Part shown: one piece after another, positions 27,282 to 35,985 of the stretch
Layout of the letters: each line of letters opens with the position of its first letter
How positions within the stretch are numbered: position 1 is the first letter of the stretch
Assembly: GCA_039819065.1 (NCBI GenBank)
Contig: JBCBSS010000006.1
Location: forward strand, 1-64,000
Direction: 5' to 3'
DNA: 64,000 nucleotides
Source: JBCBSS01 sp039819065
GTDB lineage: Bacteria; Bacteroidota; Bacteroidia; Cytophagales; Cyclobacteriaceae
The notes under the pieces: model-generated
Databases searched by the model: none
What the model was told of the DNA's origin: nothing
What the model saw: the letters and a program-made list of their open reading frames with translations, nothing else
Made by a program: the position numbers and the translations under genes

Positions 27282-28457
27282 ATGCTGCCAATGGGTATTA
27301 AAAAAAGTAATCTATACATCAAATCTATATTTTGGATACTCATGGCCTTTAGCCTGTACGGTTGTAATACCAAAAGAAATATTGATGAGTCTGAATCTGC
27401 GCCCAGCAATACGGCCTTCGAAGATCGAATTATTCCAAAATACGCCTCGAAGTTCCATGTGACTTATGGAAAGGGCTTTAAGTATGTCGAAATTCCAGAA
27501 CCGTATAAGGGTGCTGGTCAAGGCCTAAAATACCTACTTGTACCGAAAGGTACAGAAGCACCGGACAGCATTACCACCATTAAGATCCCAATAGAAACAA
27601 TGGTGTGTACTTCGACTACACATATCCCATTCCTGGACATGTTGGAGGAAGTCGGGAAGCTAACGGGCTTTCCGAATACTGGCCTTGTATCGAATGAAAA
27701 GGTCAATAATGGCGTCGAAAAAGGCGAGATAGTCGAGCTTGGCCTCAAAGACCAGCTCAATGTAGAAACCTTGCTTAACCTTGCCCCCTCTACAGTTTTT
27801 GCCTACACTTATAATGCACAAAATCAAAACCTCGACAATATTACCAAGGCCGGTATTCCGGTTGTTTTCACTGCTGAATACCTGGAAGAAACACCGTTAG
27901 GCCGAGCAGAATGGATCAAGTTCATCTCTCTTTTTTTCAACAAGGAAAAAGAAGCCGATTCTATTTTTACCGCGGTTGAAGAAAAGTATTTGAACCTTCA
28001 ATCAATAGCCACAGCAGTGGAAAAGAAACCGACTGTTTTTACCGGTATAGATTACAACGGCACCTGGTATATGCCGGGTGGCAATAGCTTTATTGGCAAT
28101 TGGTTAGCGGATGCTGGAGCGCAATACTTATGGCATTCAGACCAACAATCCGGTAGCTTACCATTGAGCTTCGAAACGGTCTATGATCGTGCTTATCAAG
28201 CCGATTATTGGTTAAACATATCTACTTTCAACACGCGAGAAGAACTATCTCAGAGTGACGATCGCTATCAAAAATTCAAAGCTTTCGAAACCGGCCAGTT
28301 GTATAATTATAGTGTCCGGATAAATGAAAATGGTGGAAATGATTACTTTGAAGCCGGTGTAGCCAGACCAGATATTGTGCTCAAAGATCTGATTAAGATA
28401 TTTCACCCGGATTTATTACCCGATCACAAACTGTACTTTTACCAAAAGTTGAAATAA
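27282..28457 (+). CDS. btuF: cobalamin ABC transporter substrate-binding lipoprotein, copy 1
   Basis: A 391-residue periplasmic binding protein of the BtuF/FhuD type. The lipobox is FSLYGC (Cys about 29). The two-lobed fold is indicated by PIETMVCTSTTHIPFLDMLEE, LLNLAPSTVFAY, ARAEWIKFISLFFNKE and GTWYMPGGNSFIGNWLADAG. It ends with RPDIVLKDLIKIFHPDLLPD, shared nearly exactly with btuF2. It probably hands corrinoid to BtuC1D1. No riboswitch precedes it on its own strand. The ATG at 27282 or the one three codons later may be used. Confidence 0.9.
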   Translation: MLPMGIKKSNLYIKSIFWILMAFSLYGCNTKRNIDESESAPSNTAFEDRIIPKYASKFHVTYGKGFKYVEIPEPYKGAGQGLKYLLVPKGTEAPDSITTIKIPIETMVCTSTTHIPFLDMLEEVGKLTGFPNTGLVSNEKVNNGVEKGEIVELGLKDQLNVETLLNLAPSTVFAYTYNAQNQNLDNITKAGIPVVFTAEYLEETPLGRAEWIKFISLFFNKEKEADSIFTAVEEKYLNLQSIATAVEKKPTVFTGIDYNGTWYMPGGNSFIGNWLADAGAQYLWHSDQQSGSLPLSFETVYDRAYQADYWLNISTFNTREELSQSDDRYQKFKAFETGQLYNYSVRINENGGNDYFEAGVARPDIVLKDLIKIFHPDLLPDHKLYFYQKLK

Positions 28458-28461
28458 GGGT

Positions 28462-29511
28462 ATGGCAACCGCTGGCAATAGGTATCGGTTGAAGTTTTTG
28501 GTAGTCTTACCAATCATCGTCCTGATCCTATTCTTGCTTGATATCTCTCTAGGCAGTGTTCATATTCCTCCTGGCGATATCATTAATATCCTCACCGGAG
28601 GTGAGGGTGAGAAGCCGACATGGTCGGCCATTATTCTACAATTCAGGCTTCCCAAGGCATTAACGGCCATTCTGGCTGGTGCTGCTCTTTCTATCAGCGG
28701 ACTTCAAATGCAAACGCTTTTTCGGAATCCTCTGGCCGGTCCATTCGTCTTAGGCATCAGTTCCGGAGCGAGTTTAGGCGTTGCTATCGTTGTACTGGCT
28801 GGCGCGGCTATTGGTGGTGTTTTTCTACAGTCAGGTTTGAATCATTGGATACTCATTCTGGCTGCTACGGCTGGCTCATCTGCTGTTTTATTCCTGGTCG
28901 TATTGGTTTCTTTACGCATTCAAGATAGTATGGGACTATTGATCATCGGTCTGATGTTCGGAAGTGCAACGGGTGCTATTGTGAGCATGCTACAGTTTTT
29001 TAGCAGCGCGGAACAGATACAGGTTTACCTCATCTGGACTTTTGGCAGTTTGGGAGGGCTGGACTGGAGTGAACTCTACATGCTCTTACCAGTGGTGATC
29101 ATTGGAATAGCTATTGCCGTGTCATTGATTAAACCGCTCAATGCCTTTTTACTTGGAGAGCATTATGCGCAAAGCTTGGGTTTGAATATCCGAAAGTCGC
29201 GTAACTGGATCATTATCAGTACTAGCTTGTTGGCTGGGTCAGTAACTGCATTCTGTGGCCCTATCGCTTTCATCGGGCTCGCGGTACCACACCTTGGAAG
29301 AATGCTTTTCAGCACATCAGACCATAAAGTACTGCTACCGGCTACTGTCTTCATAGGTATGATCATTATGCTGGGTTGTGATATTGTTTCGCAGCTTCCT
29401 GGTAGTCAGCAAGTGCTGCCAATTAATGCTGTAACTTCTTTGTTAGGAGCACCAGTGGTAATATGGGTGATCCTAAGAAGAAGAAGTGTGAAAGGAGCTT
29501 TCGGTGGATAG
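28462..29511 (+). CDS. btuC: cobalamin/iron-chelate ABC transporter permease, copy 1
   Basis: A 349-residue FecCD/BtuC-type permease with about ten membrane segments. Family motifs are FRLPKALTAILAGAALSISG with LQMQTLFRNPLAGP, the coupling region PLNAFLLGEHYAQSLG, and ITAFCGP-type VTAFCGPIAFIGLAVPHLGR. It starts 4 bases after btuF1 and its end overlaps btuD1 by 8 bases. The B12 assignment comes from context, since FecCD permeases also serve haem and siderophores. Confidence 0.9.
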   Translation: MATAGNRYRLKFLVVLPIIVLILFLLDISLGSVHIPPGDIINILTGGEGEKPTWSAIILQFRLPKALTAILAGAALSISGLQMQTLFRNPLAGPFVLGISSGASLGVAIVVLAGAAIGGVFLQSGLNHWILILAATAGSSAVLFLVVLVSLRIQDSMGLLIIGLMFGSATGAIVSMLQFFSSAEQIQVYLIWTFGSLGGLDWSELYMLLPVVIIGIAIAVSLIKPLNAFLLGEHYAQSLGLNIRKSRNWIIISTSLLAGSVTAFCGPIAFIGLAVPHLGRMLFSTSDHKVLLPATVFIGMIIMLGCDIVSQLPGSQQVLPINAVTSLLGAPVVIWVILRRRSVKGAFGG

Positions 29512-30517
29512 TAATAACCTCGATATTGTCCTTAATACTGCCGATCTGGCGATTGGGTATAAGCAAGCTAAACGAGAAAAACTCATTCTTGATGGCATTA
29601 ATGTATCTCTATGCAAAGGAGAATTAGTATGTTTTATGGGCCAGAATGGCGTGGGCAAATCCACATTGCTCAGAACCATTGCCGGGCTTCAAAAACCGAT
29701 TTCAGGTGATGTGTTCATCGACGGTGATTTGCTATCATCTATTTCCAGACCTATTCTAGCCAAGAAAATAAGCCTGGTACTGACCGAACGAGCCATTGCC
29801 GGCAATATGACAGTGCAGGAATTGGTTGCTTATGGCAGGTATCCATACACCAACTGGAATGTTTCGCTCAGTAAAGAGGATGTTGACAAAATAGAATGGG
29901 CTATTGCTATGACTAAAATTAGTGAGCTGGCCGATAGGAGTGTTCACGAACTAAGTGATGGTCAATTGCAAAAAGTGATGATTGCCAGAGCCTTGGCGCA
30001 GGATGGGGGTATCATGATCTTAGATGAGCCCACTGCACACCTGGATTTGAACAATCGCGTCGAGATTATCAACCTACTTAAATCCTTGGCCCAGGAAACC
30101 CAGAAAGCCATTCTAATGGCTACCCATGAGTTGGACCTGGCCTTACAAACAGCAGACCGGCTATGGTTGATGCCCGGCAACAGCGCGATCTTAACTGGCA
30201 TCCCGGAAGATCTTGTACTCAACGGTGCTTTGGATAACGTTTTCCCGATGAAAGGCTATAACCTGAAAACCGGTAAGGTGCTACACGCTCAAAAGCATAC
30301 ACAAGTCATTCAACTGGAAGGCGAAGGACATGAATATCTATGGACTAAGAATGCTTTAGAGAGATTAGGTTATAAAGTGAGTATCAGTGAATCGGACGTG
30401 ATTATCCGTATTAGTGCTAAAGAAAATGGGCTAGAATGGATACTACAAGAAAACACTTTTCTTTCCATTAATGAATTGATCCAGGCACTCAAGAAAATAA
30501 CTGATAAGACCGAATAG
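29504..30517 (+). CDS. btuD: cobalamin ABC transporter ATPase with C-terminal extension, copy 1
   Basis: A 337-residue ATPase. Walker A is MGQNGVGKSTLLRT, the signature is ELSDGQLQKV, Walker B is IMILDEPTAHLDL, and the switch His is in ATHELDLAL. A normal BtuD/FecE is about 250-260 residues; here about 80 further residues follow (WTKNALERLGYKVSISESD to the end), forming a separate small domain that is also present in btuD2. The GTG start lies inside the end of btuC1. A hairpin terminator follows the stop. Confidence 0.92.
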   Translation: MDSNNLDIVLNTADLAIGYKQAKREKLILDGINVSLCKGELVCFMGQNGVGKSTLLRTIAGLQKPISGDVFIDGDLLSSISRPILAKKISLVLTERAIAGNMTVQELVAYGRYPYTNWNVSLSKEDVDKIEWAIAMTKISELADRSVHELSDGQLQKVMIARALAQDGGIMILDEPTAHLDLNNRVEIINLLKSLAQETQKAILMATHELDLALQTADRLWLMPGNSAILTGIPEDLVLNGALDNVFPMKGYNLKTGKVLHAQKHTQVIQLEGEGHEYLWTKNALERLGYKVSISESDVIIRISAKENGLEWILQENTFLSINELIQALKKITDKTE

Positions 30518-30529
30518 GTGATGAGGTAT

Positions 30530-30561
30530 AAAGGGTTCTTTTGAAACTAAAACAACCCTTT
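30530..30561 (+). terminator. hairpin after btuD1
   Basis: AAAGGGTT and AACCCTTT form an eight-pair stem 12 bases after the btuD1 stop, followed by a T-rich tail. A nearly identical hairpin, also with a TCTTTTGAAACT loop, lies at 50104-50142. Confidence 0.7.
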
Positions 30562-30654
30562 ATGTTATAGCTTTACCATCGCTTTGGTGATAAGTTAAAT
30601 TGCTATAAAGCAACTATATATCTTCATTGGTCGCTTCTAAATAGGGTGTCCGTG

Positions 30655-30965
30655 ATAATTTCTTTCCATAAAAAAACGGTATTCAGCGCCTTGTAAAGTA
30701 TTTATTTGACATTTTATACTAGCTTTTAAATCCCGGAATCTTCACTTTTGATCTGTTTTTGGGATTCCTCACTCATGATCACCAGTATTTGACCAAACAA
30801 AATTTGGATACCTTGATCATCAGATAGCCTTCATTTCTTTTCCTTAGATGAAAAGAAACGGAAGCAAAGAAAAATCAAGCCAAAATTTAACCTTCAGCCC
30901 GCAGGCTCACGCTGGCCCGGAATTTTGGCAACCAACCGCACTCGTACTAGCCAAATAATCTTTCG
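30655..30965 (+). repeat. dispersed ~300-base repeat, copy A
   Basis: This non-coding stretch matches 37145-37450 in the same orientation. The best part (30820-30955 against 37310-37440) shares CCTTCATTTCTTTTCCTTAG, ATGAAAAGAAACG, AAGCAAAGAAAAATCAAGCC, AAAATTTAACCTTCAGCCC, GGCCCGGAATTTTGGCA and CCGCACTCGTACTAGCC. The upstream 160 bases are similar but diverged. No ORF is visible in it. It lies downstream of btuD1 and is the main content of the 580-base gap before btuB2. Confidence 0.85.
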
Positions 30966-31095
30966 CAAGCACATCTTGAAGCAACTATGAAGGATACTCG
31001 ATAATGAAGTTAGGAAGTTTGATTTCGCCTGAAAGTCTAACTCATGAAGTGAATGCTTAGCGCCTCATCTGCCAATAAGCAGATATAGCTCCTGA

Positions 31096-32985
31096 TTAGA
31101 AGCTATATCTCAATCCGATATTGTAATTTCTTTCTGCCGTTGCAAATCCAAAACGATCTATATAATCCGCATCGAAGATATTGTTTATACTCCCTGAAAC
31201 TGTCAGCTGATTATTAAGGGCATAAGACGTGAAAAGATCAAAAAGATCGTAGGCATCTAATGTTACGTTATTATTTTCAGGAACTTCCCCTACATGCAAG
31301 TGGGTCAACTTCACCAAGAAGTTTTCGATAGGAATAGCCGATAGTGTGAAACCAAATTTATTCTCCGGTACTCTTCTCAAAATAACATCTTCCGTCAGTG
31401 AGTTGGTATAGGTGTAATGTCCCGCTAGAGTGAGTTGCGGTAGAAAGGCATAGCTAGCGTTAAGTTCTACACCATCAACTTCAATCTCACCTTCGATATT
31501 TACGTAAGTACCGATGGTGAAATCATCGTTAAAGACAAAATCAATCAGATCCTGATCTTTTCGGTAAAAATAAACCGCACCAAATTGAAATCTTTCATTG
31601 GATATCCATTCAAACCCAGCTTCGGCTGTCTCCGATTCTTGTGGATCAAGGTCAGGGTTGCCAGCATCTTGAGCTAGAAAGCCAAAATCTCCGGCAAACA
31701 ATTGATTGAGAGAGGGAGAAAGAAAAGAGGTAGCATAAGAACCCAAAATCTTAAGCTTATTCGAACCTAAGTCTAACCTGTAACTTGGATTCACATTCCA
31801 TACAAAATTAGTCCCGTACAAACTGTGGTTATTCAAGCGACCTCCAAGTTGGAAGTTGAAATTTTTGTAGTCATGAATAATGGATACGTAAGGATCAACT
31901 ATGGTAAAACTTTCGCTATCAGCATCCTCGGGTTCCCAAACAGGCCGCTGAAGATTGACACCTCCAATCAGTTTTATTTCGTCTGTGAGGATTTGGTCTA
32001 TAATGATATCAGCTTGAAGCGTATTCCCGTTAAACTCACTGATGTCTCTGATGCCTGGTTCACCTTGCGGTTCGTTAAAAACCCGCTCGTTGGTGTGATA
32101 GGAAAAGTTGCCCTTCAAACTACCTCGATCCCATTTGTAAGTAGGGGATATGGCAAATTTTAGCAATGTCTGGTCTAATTCTGAGTCATTGTCCCTGAAG
32201 GTTCCCCGGTCAAAATCGCTTTTTATATCATCATAAGCTGCCAATACTCCTACTGAAAATTGTTCGTTGAATTGATAACCTAATCTTCCCAGAAAATTCA
32301 AGCTCCTGATGCCGTCATCGTCAAAACTTTCCGTACCCAGTGTATCAAGTGCTGCCGAAAATCCATCAGATATTCGGTAAGAGCCACTGATCATGTAATT
32401 GAGTCTATCTACCCTGCCGGAAAGATTAGCATTGGAAGTAAAGGTGTTGAAACTGCCATATTCAGCATTTAAAGTGGTTTTGATATTATCCTTTGCTGTA
32501 TGTGTTTCTGTTTTTTTCAAAGTGATATTGATCACTCCTGCTGTTGCCCCGGTACCATACAAGGAACTCAGTCCTCCTTTCAAAACCTCAACAGATTCTA
32601 CCTGCTCTAAATCCAGCATACGAAGATCGAAGGTTTGAGCGAGACCAGACGGGTCGTTAAACGGTATGCCATCGATCAGTATCAACGTTTGTTCACTTTG
32701 AGCTCCTCTAACCCGGTAGTTAATATTTGTACCAGGCGTGCCGAAGTTTCCGTCTATTTGAACACCGGGAATTTCATTGAGCAGATCGGTAATATCCTTG
32801 CCCCGATTGGCCTCAATGTCTTTCCTATCTAGTTTAAATATTGTTTTCCCGGATTTTTCAATTGAAGTCTCTGTCTTGTTTCCAGTGATGACAACATCAT
32901 CTAATTGGACTACTTTTAAAGAGTCTTGCGATTTTGCAACTGTACTATAGCATATAGCAGCTACAACAAGTAAATACTTTCCCAT
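31096..32985 (-). CDS. btuB: TonB-dependent cobalamin receptor, copy 2
   Basis: A 629-residue outer-membrane receptor with a signal peptide (about residues 1-19), a TonB-box-like region VQLDDVVITGNKTETSIEK, a plug domain (IPGVQIDGNFGTPGTNINYR, GGLSSLYGTGATAGVINITL) and a barrel ending NYNIGLRYSF with terminal Phe. It is closer in plug layout to classical BtuB than btuB1 is. It is monocistronic behind its own riboswitch RS2, and divergent from the btuF2-C2-D2 operon behind RS3. Confidence 0.9.
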   Translation of the reverse strand: MGKYLLVVAAICYSTVAKSQDSLKVVQLDDVVITGNKTETSIEKSGKTIFKLDRKDIEANRGKDITDLLNEIPGVQIDGNFGTPGTNINYRVRGAQSEQTLILIDGIPFNDPSGLAQTFDLRMLDLEQVESVEVLKGGLSSLYGTGATAGVINITLKKTETHTAKDNIKTTLNAEYGSFNTFTSNANLSGRVDRLNYMISGSYRISDGFSAALDTLGTESFDDDGIRSLNFLGRLGYQFNEQFSVGVLAAYDDIKSDFDRGTFRDNDSELDQTLLKFAISPTYKWDRGSLKGNFSYHTNERVFNEPQGEPGIRDISEFNGNTLQADIIIDQILTDEIKLIGGVNLQRPVWEPEDADSESFTIVDPYVSIIHDYKNFNFQLGGRLNNHSLYGTNFVWNVNPSYRLDLGSNKLKILGSYATSFLSPSLNQLFAGDFGFLAQDAGNPDLDPQESETAEAGFEWISNERFQFGAVYFYRKDQDLIDFVFNDDFTIGTYVNIEGEIEVDGVELNASYAFLPQLTLAGHYTYTNSLTEDVILRRVPENKFGFTLSAIPIENFLVKLTHLHVGEVPENNNVTLDAYDLFDLFTSYALNNQLTVSGSINNIFDADYIDRFGFATAERNYNIGLRYSF

Positions 32986-33087
32986 CTTTTGGTTATAATA
33001 GTTTTAAGTAACGCTACTTCTATTATGAAGTAAGCAAGTCATTTCACGTGAAGCTTTCACCCGAAGCTTACCATTATTAGCTTTTTA

Positions 33088-33275
33088 CCCGGCAGGTCTC
33101 CTGACTTGTTCAACTTAGGCTTCCTTCCCGTCCTTCCAATAGCGATTGGGATTTAGACAGTGGAATTCGATGTGGCCTAAGCTTACTGAACTTACAGTTG
33201 CGGGGACAGTTCTTGATTCGCACAAGATTCCCTTTTAAGCCCATGTTTCAAAGATTTTACACATGGACACCGAAT
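33088..33275 (-). promoter_or_regulatory. cobalamin riboswitch RS2
   Basis: Minus-strand leader of btuB2 with aptamer landmarks in order: CCATGT/ACATGG stem, AAAAGGGAATC, CCCCGCAACTGTAAG, TTCCACTG, a hairpin arm CCCAATCGCTATTGG, CGGGAAGG, and the B12 box GTCAGGAGACCTGCCGGG. The box ends about 100 bases before the btuB2 ATG. Confidence 0.95.
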
Positions 33276-33427
33276 TGGACGTAAATATAGACTTATTGGG
33301 ATATTAAAAAGCAAAAGGAGCATATTTAACTTTTAGGGGATAGAATTAAGGCCGATTAGTAGAGGTATGATTTTATCAAATGAGGGGATTCCCTAACAAA
33401 TAGGTAGAAAATTCTATTTTTACGTTT

Positions 33428-33618
33428 GAATACGGTGCGAAAGCATAAAAGGGAATCCGGTGAGCTGCCAATTGGTGGTAACTCCGGAGCTGCCCCCGCA
33501 GCTGTAAGCCAAAACTCAGATTTTCTGAGGGGTTTTATATTCAAGCCACTGCCTTGTCCCGATAGCTATCGGGAGGGTGGGAAGGCGTAAAACCCGGTAA
33601 GCCAGAAGACCTACCTAT
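33428..33618 (+). promoter_or_regulatory. cobalamin riboswitch RS3
   Basis: Plus-strand leader of btuF2: AAAAGGGAATCCGGTG, GGAGCTGCCCCCGCAGCTGTAAGCC, AAGCCACTGCC, a variable arm formed by the palindrome CCCGATAGCTATCGGG, GGTGGGAAGGC, and a slightly diverged B12 box GCCAGAAGACCTACC. It is back to back with RS2 (about 150 bases between them) and about 150 bases before the btuF2 ATG. Confidence 0.95.
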
Positions 33619-33765
33619 TCATTCTAAAAATTCGACACTTAGGGGATGAAGTTATCGAATGCGAACGACATGTTGGGATACCTATGTTCCATTCATTTAC
33701 AACCTACGGTGTGAGTTGAAATTACCTTCGGGGTGCATTAAGGTTTACCGTTGAATAATAAATGA

Positions 33766-34920
33766 ATGAGAACAAATTGGATTACTGCAATACTAGGGTT
33801 ATTGATGATGGCTTGTTACAACCCCCAGCATCAAGAGCAAGTTGATGAAGCTAATTCCCCTACAGAAACAAAACCATCATTCAAGCCTGAGATCACACAT
33901 GCCCGGTACTTTTCGATAGATGTAAACGAAAACTTCAAGACCATCATTGTCAAAAACCCATGGGAAGAGGGTGATACGTTGGTGTCTTACCTTTTATATC
34001 CTAAGGGAACGGAAGAACCGACTGCAGAATGGGCGGAGTTTAAAATTCCAGTGCCCATCGATGAAGTAGTGGCTACATCCAGCCCCCACATTGGGTTTAT
34101 TGGGCTACTTGATGAATTGGATAAAATCACAGGAGTCGCAGATGATCGATACCTGTATAATGCTTACATCTCTGAAAATGTGAAGAAAGGAAAAATATCC
34201 CAAGTAGGCTCTTTGAAAGACAGTAACCTGGAGGTTTTATTGAACGTATCTCCCGACCTGGTCATGAAAACGGGCGTTGACAATGTGAGAAATGAGGATG
34301 TCCGTTTAACTGAGGCTGGAATACCAATTTCCTATAACGTGGAGTGGATGGAAACCAGCATGCTTGCCAGAGCGGAATGGATCAAATTTGTAGGCGCTTT
34401 TTTTAATAAAGATGCAAAAGCGGATTCGGTCTTCAGGAATGTGGAAAAGGAGTATCTGAAAGCCTTATCAGTTACATCCAATATTGATAATAGACCCTCC
34501 ATCATGACTGGTAATAACTTTAAGGGTACCTGGTATATGCCTAGCGCAAATAGCTATTTGACCAAGCTGATTTATGATGCAGGTGGAGCGTATCATTACA
34601 AGAATGAAAAGTCGACAGGTAGTCTCCCACTCAGCTTCGAAGTAGTCCTTGATGACTTGATAGAGGCCGATTACTGGATTGGCCCCAGGGCAGAATCCTT
34701 GAAAGAATTGGAGATGATGGATGAACGATATACGCTTTTCAAAGCATTCAGAGAGGGCAACGTCTATACCAACAATAACAGGATAAGCGAAAATGGTGGC
34801 AATGACTACTGGGAAAGCGGTATGACACGGCCTGACCTCATTCTTAAAGATGTCATCAAGATCTTCCACCCTGATCTACTTCCCGATCATCAACTGTACT
34901 ATTATAAAAAGCTGCAATAA
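33766..34920 (+). CDS. btuF: cobalamin ABC transporter substrate-binding lipoprotein, copy 2
   Basis: A 384-residue lipoprotein (lipobox LLMMAC, Cys 18) paralogous to btuF1. Shared landmarks are IPVPIDEVVATSSPHIGF, LLNVSPDLVMKTG, RAEWIKFVGAFFNKDAKADS, GTWYMPSANSYL, ENGGNDYWESGMTRPDL and the end IKIFHPDLLPDHQLYYYKKL. It is first in the RS3 operon with btuC2 and btuD2. The parallel retention of two systems suggests different corrinoid preference or affinity, which is inference. Confidence 0.9.
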   Translation: MRTNWITAILGLLMMACYNPQHQEQVDEANSPTETKPSFKPEITHARYFSIDVNENFKTIIVKNPWEEGDTLVSYLLYPKGTEEPTAEWAEFKIPVPIDEVVATSSPHIGFIGLLDELDKITGVADDRYLYNAYISENVKKGKISQVGSLKDSNLEVLLNVSPDLVMKTGVDNVRNEDVRLTEAGIPISYNVEWMETSMLARAEWIKFVGAFFNKDAKADSVFRNVEKEYLKALSVTSNIDNRPSIMTGNNFKGTWYMPSANSYLTKLIYDAGGAYHYKNEKSTGSLPLSFEVVLDDLIEADYWIGPRAESLKELEMMDERYTLFKAFREGNVYTNNNRISENGGNDYWESGMTRPDLILKDVIKIFHPDLLPDHQLYYYKKLQ

Positions 34921-34932
34921 CCGTTTTAGCCA

Positions 34933-35985
34933 TTGACTGAAAGTGATAATTACATACTGAAACCCTGGCTGGTCACAGTTATTGGCATTGGGTTGATCAT
35001 AGGTTTGTTCCTGCTTGATTTGAGCTTGGGCAGTGTGAAAATATCGGTGGGGGAATTACTCAACATTATTTCAGGAAATGCCTCTAAAAAGTCATGGGAA
35101 TACATCTTTTTTAATTTCCGGCTTCCCAAAGCCATTACGGCTGTCTTAACAGGAGCTGGCATTTCCTTGGCGGGATTACAGATGCAAACACTCTTCAAAA
35201 ACCCGTTGGCTGGCCCATCTGTATTAGGCATTAGTCATGGAGCAAGCTTGGGTGTAGCTGTCTTTGTACTTTCTTCGACAGCGATTTTTGGGGTGACCAC
35301 TAACTTTCAAGAAACACTGGGTAGTTGGGGGCTTGTTCTTTTTGCCATAGCTGGATCATTTCTAGTGCTTTTGAGCGTCTTATTTGCATCGGCTAGTATA
35401 TCAGATAGCGTTACCATTTTAATTGTGGGGTTGATGTTTGGATTTATCACCGGTGCGGTAGTGAATATCTTACAGTACTTCAGTGATCCTGAGTTGATCC
35501 AAAACTTCATTGTCTGGACGTTTGGTAGTCTCTCCGGAGTGGCCTGGTCTCAATTGAAGGTAATGGGGCCAATCATCTTATTTACACTCCTGCTATCCCT
35601 ACTGTATTCCAAGCAGATGAATGCCTTGCTTTTAGGTGAGAATTATGCCACCGGCGTTGGTGTGAATGTTTCCCGAATCAGGGTAAAGCTGATCCTAACC
35701 ACCAGTATCATGGCAGGTACCATCACAGCGTTTACGGGGCCTATTGCTTTCATAGGTGTTGCGGTACCCCACTTAGCCCGTTTACTTTTCCGTACTTCCA
35801 ATCATAAAGTGCTGATTCCGGCAACGATGATGTGTGGCGTGGTAATCATGCTCATTTGCGATATTGTATCACAAGTACCAGGTTCTCAAACCACACTTCC
35901 ACTCAACTCAGTTACTGCACTCTTTGGCGCACCCGTCATTTTAGCGATCATCATCAAAAGCAAAAAAATGAAAGGAGCATTCTGA
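34933..35985 (+). CDS. btuC: cobalamin/iron-chelate ABC transporter permease, copy 2
   Basis: A 350-residue FecCD/BtuC-type permease with about ten membrane segments, paralogous to btuC1 (FNFRLPKAITAVLTGAGISL, LQMQTLFKNPLAGPSVLGIS, MNALLLGENYATGVG, ITAFTGPIAFIGVAVPHLAR). It starts with TTG at 34933, 12 bases after the btuF2 stop; no ATG is available upstream of the first membrane segment. The stop TGA overlaps the btuD2 ATG by one base. Confidence 0.9.
   Translation: MTESDNYILKPWLVTVIGIGLIIGLFLLDLSLGSVKISVGELLNIISGNASKKSWEYIFFNFRLPKAITAVLTGAGISLAGLQMQTLFKNPLAGPSVLGISHGASLGVAVFVLSSTAIFGVTTNFQETLGSWGLVLFAIAGSFLVLLSVLFASASISDSVTILIVGLMFGFITGAVVNILQYFSDPELIQNFIVWTFGSLSGVAWSQLKVMGPIILFTLLLSLLYSKQMNALLLGENYATGVGVNVSRIRVKLILTTSIMAGTITAFTGPIAFIGVAVPHLARLLFRTSNHKVLIPATMMCGVVIMLICDIVSQVPGSQTTLPLNSVTALFGAPVILAIIIKSKKMKGAF

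Noticed and set aside
33356..33544. Minus-strand ORF of 62 residues over RS3
   Set aside because: It covers the aptamer core on the opposite strand and has no protein-like features.
35832..35984. 51-codon N-terminal extension of btuD2
   Set aside because: It lies inside the btuC2 coding region in another frame; ATG at 35985 overlaps the btuC2 stop as expected for coupling.
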